Assembly: GCA_016788945.1 (NCBI GenBank)
Contig: JAEUSA010000106.1
Coordinates: 1 to 5,469, forward strand
DNA: 5,469 nt
Reading direction: 5' to 3'
Origin: Leptospiraceae bacterium
GTDB lineage: Bacteria > Spirochaetota > Leptospiria > Turneriellales > Turneriellaceae
The notes under the pieces are model-generated. The model made no database searches. It saw only the letters and a program-made list of their open reading frames with translations, and was not told where the DNA came from. Both the position numbers and the translations under genes were made by a program. Every line of letters starts with the position of its first letter. Positions within the stretch are counted from its first letter, which is position 1. This document shows, in pieces, positions 1 to 5,342 of this stretch.

Positions 1-1267
1 CACCAGATTTGCCTTCGAGCAGAATCTTGATGGCGCGAGCCTTGTCGGCGTTCAGGTAATCAGACTTGGCGAGCGGCGGGAAAGCCTTGGGTACGCCTTG
101 GCCTTCATTCATATGGCATGCCTGGCAGGTGGTGCCGTAGATACGTTTTCCCTCGGCGATGCGCTCTTCTTTGGTCTTTGCAGGTATCTTTTTGTCTTTT
201 TCGGCAGGCATCGTCTGCGTCGCACCGCCTTCACCGAGATAAACTGTATCTGCCTGTTTGCCTGAGTAGATTGCCGTGTTAGCGTCGCCCTCAGCCTTGA
301 GAATGCCTAATGCCCCCTTGTTGAATGTGCGGAAGATCGAATGATCGACTATAACGTAGTTTCCGGGAACATCCATTTTGAATTCGACAATCGCTGAACC
401 ACCTGCGGGTACTAAGGTCGTCTGCACATTCTTCTGATTTTTTTCGGTGCCGCCTTCGGTGTAGACGTGGTCAAAGATTTCGCCGATCACGTGAAAAGAT
501 GAAACGAGATTCGGGCCGCCATTCCCAATGAAGAAGCGGACCTTGTCGCCGACTTTGGTTTTGAGCGCTTTTTCACCCGTCATGGAACCAACGGCACCGT
601 TAAACACGACGTACTCAGGTTTTTCATCGAGTGCCTTGTTCATGTCAAACGGCTGCAGCCCCGCCTGACCGTTCTTGCCTTTGGTATAGAACTCAGACTG
701 CATCACGTAAAATTCTTTGTCCACAGAGGGTAATCCGCCTTTGGGTTCAACGAGAATAAGGCCATACATGCCGTTGGCAATGTGCATGCCCACGGGTGCG
801 GTTGCGCAGTGGTAAACGTATAGACCCGCGTTAATCGCCTTAAAAGAAAATTTCGAGCTGTGCCCCGGCGAGGTGAGTGATGCTGCCGCACCGCCACCGG
901 GCCCGGTGACTGCGTGCAAATCGATATTATGTGGCATCTTGCTCGTTGGGTGATTTGACAGAGTAAATTCGACATCGTCACCTTCGCGCACACGAATCAT
1001 TGGTCCCGGTACGGTGCCGCCAAATGTCCAAAATGTATACTCAACGCCGTCGGCCAGCCGGCCTTTGATTTCTTTCGTTTCGAGCTCAATGATGACCTTT
1101 GCATTGCCGCTGCGGTTGAGCTGGGGAGGTACGTCCGGTGCGTGTGTCAGAATCGCTTTTTCGGTTTTCACGCCGCAGGCTACTGCGAGCGGCACCACCA
1201 GAGCCAATATGAGCGCGGCAGCGAGGCTGCGGCCCAGTTTGTTGAATTTCAAATATTTGGATTTCAT
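1..1267 (-). CDS. nirK: Copper-containing nitrite reductase with C-terminal cytochrome c domain (3' end outside window)
   Basis: Reduces nitrite to nitric oxide in the periplasm or at the outer membrane during denitrification. The 422 codons present begin with a basic N-terminus and hydrophobic stretch ending LAVAC (Cys31), a possible lipoprotein site with a relaxed lipobox; Neisserial AniA is likewise a lipoprotein. Two cupredoxin domains follow (about 55-180 and 190-345). Type 1 copper ligands are H113, C154, H162 and M167; type 2 ligands are H118, H153 and H309; the catalytic pair is D116 and H259. The motif [16 protein letters not shown] is of the AniA type with the short linker. After residue 365 a cytochrome c domain starts, with haem motif CQACH at 381-385 (bases 127-113); its axial Met would lie beyond the window. 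The ATG at 1267 is preceded by an AGAGGGGGA ribosome site. Family assignment is very secure; lipidation is inferred. Confidence 0.96.
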   Translation of the reverse strand, partial: MKSKYLKFNKLGRSLAAALILALVVPLAVACGVKTEKAILTHAPDVPPQLNRSGNAKVIIELETKEIKGRLADGVEYTFWTFGGTVPGPMIRVREGDDVEFTLSNHPTSKMPHNIDLHAVTGPGGGAAASLTSPGHSSKFSFKAINAGLYVYHCATAPVGMHIANGMYGLILVEPKGGLPSVDKEFYVMQSEFYTKGKNGQAGLQPFDMNKALDEKPEYVVFNGAVGSMTGEKALKTKVGDKVRFFIGNGGPNLVSSFHVIGEIFDHVYTEGGTEKNQKNVQTTLVPAGGSAIVEFKMDVPGNYVIVDHSIFRTFNKGALGILKAEGDANTAIYSGKQADTVYLGEGGATQTMPAEKDKKIPAKTKEERIAEGKRIYGTTCQACHMNEGQGVPKAFPPLAKSDYLNADKARAIKILLEGKSG

Positions 1268-1270
1268 TAA

Positions 1271-1279
1271 TCCCCCTCT
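1271..1279 (-). promoter_or_regulatory. Ribosome binding site of nirK
   Basis: Read on the minus strand, the bases before the ATG at 1267 are AGAGGGGGATTA, a purine-rich Shine-Dalgarno match at good spacing. It supports the chosen nirK start, which also gives a complete signal peptide. Confidence 0.7.
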
Positions 1280-1290
1280 TAAGTTTGGCG

Positions 1291-1297
1291 ATCCATA
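1291..1297 (-). promoter_or_regulatory. Candidate -10 element of nirK
   Basis: The minus strand reads TATGGAT here, a fair -10 hexamer (TATGGA). Its centre lies 32 bp from the centre of the FNR-like box at 1320-1333, the spacing expected when an activator sits at -41.5. It predicts a transcript start near 1285 and a leader of about 18 nt carrying only the ribosome site. This is an inference from spacing and sequence match. Confidence 0.45.
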
Positions 1298-1319
1298 GAC
1301 CATAATCGCAGCGGTGTCA

Positions 1320-1333
1320 TTGATGCAGGTCAA
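1320..1333. promoter_or_regulatory. FNR/DNR-type operator between nirK and the regulator
   Basis: The sequence TTGATGCAGGTCAA matches the FNR-family dyad TTGAT-N4-ATCAA with one change (G for A), and matches the TTGAT-N4-GTCAA form reported for DNR/ANR-type regulators. It lies in the divergent region between nirK and a Crp/Fnr gene whose recognition helix has the E-x-x-S-R residues that read this half-site. Placement fits class II activation of nirK. Autoregulation of the divergent gene is possible but has no clear promoter to support it. A second TGTCAA half-site lies close by at 1339-1344. Confidence 0.65.
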
Positions 1334-1394
1334 GAGTCTGTCAAGTTTTATTGGTTGTCGCACTGGCGCTTGTAGCGGCAACATCCCCCGGCCT

Positions 1395-2015
1395 ATGATG
1401 TCGCACGATTTCGGTGATCTTACCCCCGAGAGTGCCGAAAAATTACGCCCAATCGCACATTACCGGCGTTTTGTGCGCAACGAGGCTGTGTTTCGCGAGG
1501 GCGACCGCTATGCGGGTCCGTTTTTAGTGGCCGAGGGCCAGTTCAAGATTTTTATGATCGGCGATGAGGGTAAGGAGTCGATCATGCACATTTTTCGTCC
1601 GGGGGAGATGATAGCGGGTGGGCCCATGTTTCTGGGTGGTGGGAGTTATCCGGCCTCTTGTGCTTCGCTGGCTGACGGATGTCTTGTCGCTTTTGAGTAC
1701 GACAGACTCAGGAAACTCATTAACACGGACGAGGGTATTAATAGTTTTTTTGTGAACAAAAGCGTGCGGTTGATACCTCGGCTTAAAGAAAAAATTGAAA
1801 ACCTAACGCTCAAAAATGCCGAAGGCAGAATCTACGCATACCTGAAATCGCTCGGTGCCGATAGAGCACCGATTGAGCTCGATGTCCCGAAAAATCAAAT
1901 CGCGGCATTGCTCGATCTTACGCCCGAATCGGTGAGCCGCATCTGCCACCAGCTGATCGAAAAAGGCCTTTTGATAACGGACGGCAAAACTTACCGTCTC
2001 AACAAACCTAATTAG
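1395..2015 (+). CDS. Crp/Fnr family transcriptional regulator, DNR/NNR-like
   Basis: A DNA-binding regulator of about 206 residues, probably the activator of the adjacent nirK. A cyclic-nucleotide-type beta-roll spans about 20-110 (FREGD near 33, RPGEM near 69), then a dimerisation helix at about 112-140 and a winged helix-turn-helix at 150-203. In the recognition helix ([12 protein letters not shown]), E178, S181 and R182 match the FNR residues that read TTGAT. The FNR N-terminal cysteine cluster is absent, so oxygen sensing by a 4Fe-4S centre is unlikely; a DNR-like NO or redox input is inferred. The frame stays open back to a GTG at 1314, but that would place the operator inside the gene and add residues unlike the family, so the ATG pair at 1395/1398 is preferred, although no clear ribosome site precedes it. 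The gene converges on yaeQ with 8 bases between stops. Confidence 0.88.
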   Translation: MMSHDFGDLTPESAEKLRPIAHYRRFVRNEAVFREGDRYAGPFLVAEGQFKIFMIGDEGKESIMHIFRPGEMIAGGPMFLGGGSYPASCASLADGCLVAFEYDRLRKLINTDEGINSFFVNKSVRLIPRLKEKIENLTLKNAEGRIYAYLKSLGADRAPIELDVPKNQIAALLDLTPESVSRICHQLIEKGLLITDGKTYRLNKPN

Positions 2016-2023
2016 CGGAGAAG

Positions 2024-2578
2024 TTATTGGCCTGATCGGCTTTCGAGCCAGCGCTCGGGAGTCACGGCCACACTGCGATCGTTGCCTGAGAGGGTAAATT
2101 GACCGTCTTGCACAATACAAGTCAGCTGCATTGTGCGTTTTGCCATCAGCGATAGAGGGGCGATCTGCTCATCGCTCAAATACCGCACAGACAGGTTATC
2201 GAAACGGTCGAGGGAAGATCTGAGCGACTGCCACCACGGTCGCGAACGCGCGTTACCGAAACAGTAGACATATACCTGCCGTGCCCGCCCGCACGCTTTG
2301 CGCAGGCGTTTTTCATCGGGATGCCCGATTTCGATCCACTCGAGAATTTCACCCGACAGATTTTTTCTCCAAAGTGCGGGTGTATCTTCAGTACTGATTC
2401 CACCGGCAAATTCGAGGTATTCCTGTGCATGCATCGTGAATACTAACAGGCGTACCATCAGCCGTTCGTCGGTTTCTGAAGGATGCCGGGCGAGTGTGAG
2501 CTTATGTTTTTCGTAGTAATCGCGGTCGGTGTCGCTGATTTCGACATCAGCCTTGAAGATCGTCGATTTGATCGCCAC
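2024..2578 (-). CDS. yaeQ: YaeQ family protein
   Basis: A 184-residue cytosolic protein, close to the 181 residues of E. coli YaeQ. Family signatures are LTLARHPSETDERLMVRLL at 27-45, WIEIGHPDEKRLRKA at 81-95 and NLSVRYL at 128-134, with RTM at 148-150 and an IQDG-like VQDG at 156-159. The family has a fold related to PD-(D/E)xK nucleases, but its biochemical role is not established; E. coli yaeQ was linked genetically to loss of RfaH. The start is GTG at 2578, where the protein opens MAIKSTIFKA exactly as in the family, four bases after the stop of the DGC gene, with no strong ribosome site, so translation is probably coupled. It appears to be the last gene of the minus-strand operon. Identification is firm; function is open. 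Confidence 0.92.
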   Translation of the reverse strand: MAIKSTIFKADVEISDTDRDYYEKHKLTLARHPSETDERLMVRLLVFTMHAQEYLEFAGGISTEDTPALWRKNLSGEILEWIEIGHPDEKRLRKACGRARQVYVYCFGNARSRPWWQSLRSSLDRFDNLSVRYLSDEQIAPLSLMAKRTMQLTCIVQDGQFTLSGNDRSVAVTPERWLESRSGQ

Positions 2579-2582
2579 GCAA

Positions 2583-2951
2583 TTAGCCGGGCATCAGGCG
2601 CACGATGTGTTTTCTGACCTGAGCGTATACCGCGCCGGTTTCTGCCTCGGTGAATAGATGCTGCTTGCGCTTAGCGACGCCGAATTCCGAAAGAATCAAG
2701 TGACGGTCGGCACTGAGGTTGTGCCGGGCGAGGCAGTGCTTTACACAGGCCAATGCGCAGCCATCGAGTGCGATAATGGGCCTGCCACTTTTTGCCGTTT
2801 TAACGAGGGGTTTGACGCCGCCCCCGACGCCCGCTATACAAGACATTTCAGCGAGCCCCTCACGATCAAGACGCAGCGCCAGCGAGTTGGCCATCTGCGC
2901 TGCCGAAGAACAACCCGAACAGGAATAGACTAAAGGGAGAGTGTCAGACAC
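2583..2951 (-). CDS. DGC-family putative zinc-binding protein
   Basis: A small cytosolic protein of 122 residues with the DGC domain, named for the conserved Asp-Gly-Cys at 63-65 (LDGCALACVKHCLARH). Cysteines lie at 11, 14, 38, 65, 69 and 73, with His72 and His77 nearby, a pattern suited to zinc or another metal; the opening LPLVYSCSGCSSAAQ is also typical. No reaction is established for the family, whose members often sit beside respiratory or nitrogen oxide genes. GTG at 2951 is chosen because GAGG lies just upstream, it overlaps the ctaA stop by eight bases, and it gives the usual family N-terminus. A TTG at 2969 would add six residues. A link to metal handling for the oxidase genes upstream is inferred from position only. 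Confidence 0.88.
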   Translation of the reverse strand: MSDTLPLVYSCSGCSSAAQMANSLALRLDREGLAEMSCIAGVGGGVKPLVKTAKSGRPIIALDGCALACVKHCLARHNLSADRHLILSEFGVAKRKQHLFTEAETGAVYAQVRKHIVRLMPG

Positions 2952-4080
2952 GTTGCCTCGTTCTGGCAAGCAGGTGCAACGCCGCGGTAAATAATATCAA
3001 CGCATTTGCCTGGTGCAGGGCGCCCAGTGAAACGGGAACGGCATTGAGCAGCGTGAAGACGCCAAGGAAAAACTGCAGCACATAAGCAAATGCCAGCAAG
3101 GACAGGGGATGCGAAATGGTCAGCGCCGGCCTCGCGCGCCAGAGTTGTATGCACAGAACGATGCCGAAAGCATACGCAAAATTGCGGTGTATGAACTGCA
3201 CCATAATCGGATTATCGGTGAGGTTACTCAACGCGGGCGTGAATCCCCACATGCCTTGCGGAAAATACTGCCCGTTCATTAGGGGAAACGTATTGTACAT
3301 TTTGCCGGCCTTGAGACCTGCGACGAGCGCCCCGCTGGCGAGTATGACAAAAGCGAAGACGACATTGAACCAAGCCCAACCCGCAGAGGACATGGATGTC
3401 CGTGGTTCGCGGGGCACAGGAGGTGCCTCTGCGCGCAAACCAGAGGACATGGATGTCCGTGGTTCGCGGGGCACAGGAGGTGCCTCTGCGCGCGAACCCG
3501 ACGGCGCCGAATTTGGTGGTTCGGGGTCTTTGAGACCCCATGCGGTCATCAGCATCATGGCATAAATAAGTACTGCCGTCATCAGATGACTCATCAGACG
3601 CAGATGGCTCACGTGCGGGTCATTGACCAGACCACTTTTCACCATATACCAGCCGAGAAACCCCTGAAAGGCACCGAGCGCAAACACAATGCTAAGCCGC
3701 ACCGCCAAAGCACCCCGGATTTGCTTACGGATAAGAAACCATAAGAACGGGAAAAGAAACACAACGCCTACAAGGCGAGCAAAGATGCGGTGGATGAACT
3801 CCCACCAGAAGATATTCTTGAATTCGCTCAGGGTCATGCCGCGGTTGACAAGGCGGTATTCGGGGGTTTGTTTGTATTTGTCAAATTCGGTTTGCCACTG
3901 TGCTTCGCCGATCGGCGGCACAACGCCGCTGACCGGTTTCCATTCAACGATCGACAAACCCGAGCGCGTCAGGCGGGTAACCCCGCCGATGACCACGATC
4001 GCAAATACGATTGTGGCGGAGATATAGAGCCATCGGATAATAGATTTATTCGCCGTGGGTTTCGCGTTTTGATTTTGCAT
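2944..4080 (-). CDS. ctaA: Haem A synthase, COX15/CtaA type
   Basis: An inner-membrane enzyme that oxidises the C8 methyl of haem O to the formyl group of haem A for cytochrome oxidase. The 378 residues form eight predicted helices (about 15-35, 91-117, 124-146, 158-180, 237-257, 293-314, 326-345, 352-371) in two homologous halves. Haem-ligand histidines are visible: H97 in WWEFIHR (with E94), H165 in RLMSHL, H298 in QFIHRN and H356 in LGALHQ. GGVTRLTRSGLSIVEWKPVSG at 32-52 is a family hallmark, one residue longer than usually quoted motifs. The linker between halves (182-235) is expanded by a duplicated 19-residue Pro/Arg/Ser-rich unit coded by the 57-bp repeat, with histidines and helices intact, so the enzyme is probably functional. 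ATG at 4080 overlaps the upstream gene by 35 bases; a TTG at 4086 is an alternative. Confidence 0.95.
   Translation of the reverse strand: MQNQNAKPTANKSIIRWLYISATIVFAIVVIGGVTRLTRSGLSIVEWKPVSGVVPPIGEAQWQTEFDKYKQTPEYRLVNRGMTLSEFKNIFWWEFIHRIFARLVGVVFLFPFLWFLIRKQIRGALAVRLSIVFALGAFQGFLGWYMVKSGLVNDPHVSHLRLMSHLMTAVLIYAMMLMTAWGLKDPEPPNSAPSGSRAEAPPVPREPRTSMSSGLRAEAPPVPREPRTSMSSAGWAWFNVVFAFVILASGALVAGLKAGKMYNTFPLMNGQYFPQGMWGFTPALSNLTDNPIMVQFIHRNFAYAFGIVLCIQLWRARPALTISHPLSLLAFAYVLQFFLGVFTLLNAVPVSLGALHQANALILFTAALHLLARTRQRV
3384..3497. repeat. Two tandem copies of a 57-bp hairpin-rich repeat inside ctaA
   Basis: Copies at 3384-3440 and 3441-3497 differ at one base (A at 3437, G at 3494). Each holds a palindrome GGACAT-GG-ATGTCC (3388-3401 and 3445-3458), a hairpin GGGGCAC-AGGAG-GTGCCTC with one G-T pair (3411-3429 and 3468-3486), and CAGAGG/CCTCTG arms enclosing both. 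The period is 19 codons, so ctaA stays in frame and gains two copies of a unit containing APPVPREPRTSMSS. The near-identity suggests recent duplication. Whether related copies lie elsewhere in the genome cannot be seen here. Confidence 0.95.
3523..3539. repeat. Perfect 6-bp inverted repeat next to the 57-bp array
   Basis: GGGGTC (3523-3528) and GACCCC (3534-3539) flank a five-base loop. It lies within ctaA coding sequence at the end of helix 4, just outside the tandem array, and is preceded by GTGGTTCG as are the hairpins inside the array. It has no T-run, so it is not a terminator. It may be chance or a degenerate third unit. Confidence 0.4.
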
Positions 4081-4816
4081 CGTCAATAATCTTTTGTATC
4101 GCCTGCCATTCTTCGCTTACACCTTCACCTTCAGAAAGTGCAGCGGCGTCAGAATCTCTCTGTTCGAGTATGTGCTGGCTTTCTGCGGACAGGCGGTGGA
4201 GCGGGCGCAACACCCACAACCAGACGGGAAACAGCACGGCAAGCACTGCAAGGGTGAGCAGACCGAAATTTTCCCAGAATAGGTCGAGAGTGAAATAGTT
4301 TATGCGCGAGTCGGTAACAGCAGAAAGCGGCAGGCGGCGAATCGCGAGACCTACTGGACGGCCCAGCTGAATCGCTTTGCCATCGGCGCCGACGTGGCAG
4401 GTCTGGCAGATTGTCTGCGCCTTGAGCGGGTAAGCGTATTCGAGGTACTGGTCAGTTTGCCTGAACGCCGCCTGTGCACTCTGCATGACCTGCCGTTCAA
4501 AATCGTTGCGCGGTGCGCGATCGGGACGCTTGCCGAACTGGCTGTCGAGAAAATCACTGCGCCTGAGTTCGATCGGTATCGTTTTGTCGGCACTGATCGC
4601 GTAGAGCGCGCGCCGTACATATTCTTTGTCGCCATTGGCAGCAGTGACGACGACGCCGATAATTTTTTCAAAGGCCTGCATCTCGCGGTGTATCTGTTCT
4701 TCAACCGACAGACGCACAAAGCGATCGGCGGCGGGTAAAAAGTAGAACTTGATTGCCAGCGACGCGAGCGTGAGCACCGCAGTTACAATGATCCAGAGGC
4801 GGGTCGAAATTTTCAT
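4046..4816 (-). CDS. Membrane-anchored haem c protein with DUF3365 (Tll0287-like) domain
   Basis: A 256-residue protein with an N-terminal membrane helix (7-27), a periplasmic domain (about 30-180), a second helix (183-203) and a cytoplasmic tail. The periplasmic part has one covalent haem motif, CQTCH at 137-141, and features of the DUF3365 family such as RNDFERQVMQ near 103-112 and YLEYAYPL at 124-131. After the second helix, LRPLHRLSAESQHILEQ resembles the start of a HAMP linker, but the protein ends after about 50 tail residues with no kinase or cyclase domain. A haem-based redox or gas sensor, or an electron carrier, is possible; neither is proven. The ATG at 4816 overlaps the previous stop as ATGA and has AAGGA upstream. 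The 3' end overlaps ctaA by 35 bases. Confidence 0.85.
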   Translation of the reverse strand: MKISTRLWIIVTAVLTLASLAIKFYFLPAADRFVRLSVEEQIHREMQAFEKIIGVVVTAANGDKEYVRRALYAISADKTIPIELRRSDFLDSQFGKRPDRAPRNDFERQVMQSAQAAFRQTDQYLEYAYPLKAQTICQTCHVGADGKAIQLGRPVGLAIRRLPLSAVTDSRINYFTLDLFWENFGLLTLAVLAVLFPVWLWVLRPLHRLSAESQHILEQRDSDAAALSEGEGVSEEWQAIQKIIDDAKSKRETHGE

Positions 4817-5145
4817 GCCGCTTCATCCTTGAATGCGCCTGATATCCAGAACAGACCGAAAATCAGCCCCATTACGGAACCGAAAAACAGCACAGACATG
4901 AAGCTCATCGCCATAATCGCGGAGAACATATTGCGTGCCCTGCGTAGACCATAGGCAAACTCGGTTTCATCCGGTTTTTTTTCACCCGTCCAGCCGCAGA
5001 ATTCTTGCAGCGAAGCGTAGCTGATGATCTCGCCGCGTGACTTTGAGCGCATTTCAAAATAAAAATCTTTGATGCCGTTTGCCGCCGAAAGCCCCCACAG
5101 GCCCAGCAGCAGCGCTAAGAAAGTCCCCTTGTTACGGCGGATCAT
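4813..5145 (-). CDS. Small two-helix membrane protein of unknown function
   Basis: I do not recognise this 110-residue protein. It has an N-terminal hydrophobic helix (about 8-24), a loop of some 50 polar residues (with FYFEMRSKSRGEI near 28-40 and a single Cys50), and a Met/Phe-rich second helix (about 76-100) ending in a short acidic tail. Both ends are probably cytoplasmic. It overlaps the SCO remnant upstream and the DUF3365 gene downstream by ATGA-type overlaps, indicating coupled translation and a role tied to oxidase or haem/copper assembly. A second copy of residues 58-99 lies at 5341-5469 with 39 of 42 residues the same, so the protein is under selection. No ribosome site decides the start; ATG at 5145 is the only sensible choice. 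Confidence 0.75.
   Translation of the reverse strand: MIRRNKGTFLALLLGLWGLSAANGIKDFYFEMRSKSRGEIISYASLQEFCGWTGEKKPDETEFAYGLRRARNMFSAIMAMSFMSVLFFGSVMGLIFGLFWISGAFKDEAA
4848..4976. repeat. First copy of a 129-bp direct repeat (second copy at 5341-5469)
   Basis: This segment aligns gap-free, at an offset of 493 bases, with 5341-5469. I count 19 differences in 129 positions (about 85 percent identity), most at third codon positions. The similarity ends abruptly at 4848/5341 on the 3' coding side; on the other side it runs to the window edge, so the full repeat is probably longer. Confidence 0.9.
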
Positions 5146-5342
5146 AGACTGTTGCGCACCTCGTCGAAGAATTTCGCCTTATTGTTGTCGATGCCCCTGA
5201 ATTCGCGTCTGACCACACCTTTACGGTCGGCGACGATGAACACGTTGCTGTGCGCGTAGATGTACTTGCCGTCTTCTCCTTTATTGTACTGCAAATCGAA
5301 TGTGTCGGCGAGCCTCTTGATTGTCTGTGCATCGGATGTCAG
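5142..5342 (-). pseudogene. SCO1/SenC family copper chaperone, C-terminal remnant lacking its 5' part
   Basis: SCO proteins are membrane-anchored thioredoxin-fold chaperones that deliver copper to the CuA site of cytochrome oxidase. The 66 codons here read LTSDAQTIKRLADTFDLQY, then KYIYAHSNVFIVADRKGVVR and end FFDEVRNSL before TGA at 5144-5142. They match the C-terminal third of the family, including the conserved copper-ligand His in YAHSN. The N-terminal anchor and CxxxC motif are missing: upstream of 5342 the DNA becomes the end of a small membrane protein gene, and the SCO frame meets TGA at 5456-5454 with no in-frame ATG between. The remnant itself has no stops or obvious decay, so the loss looks recent, unless the join is an assembly error. 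It overlaps the next start as ATGA. Confidence 0.8.

Noticed and set aside
703..1298. Open frames overlapping the nirK N-terminal half (minus 703-993, plus 1014-1298)
   Set aside because: They are shadows of nirK in other frames, with no family resemblance, while the nirK frame has every copper ligand.
1960..1975. AAAAGGCCTTTT palindrome
   Set aside because: It has no loop or downstream T-run and is accounted for by conserved regulator codons (helix-turn-helix end, EKGLL).
1979..1997. Hairpin GACGG...CCGTC near the convergent ends of the regulator and yaeQ, as a terminator
   Set aside because: On the minus strand it pairs eight bases with one G-U, but no T-run follows on either strand and it lies within the regulator coding sequence. 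It is too weak to call.
3384..3497. The 57-bp repeats as a CRISPR array
   Set aside because: There are only two units in direct tandem with no spacers, and they lie in frame inside ctaA.
3116..4089. Plus-strand open frames opposite ctaA
   Set aside because: They are antisense shadows of a gene with clear haem ligands and membrane helices; the compositional pattern follows ctaA codons.
5132..5332. Ser/Thr-rich frame starting at the ATG at 5332
   Set aside because: It overlaps the SCO remnant in another frame and its low-complexity composition is that of an out-of-frame translation; the SCO frame matches a known family.
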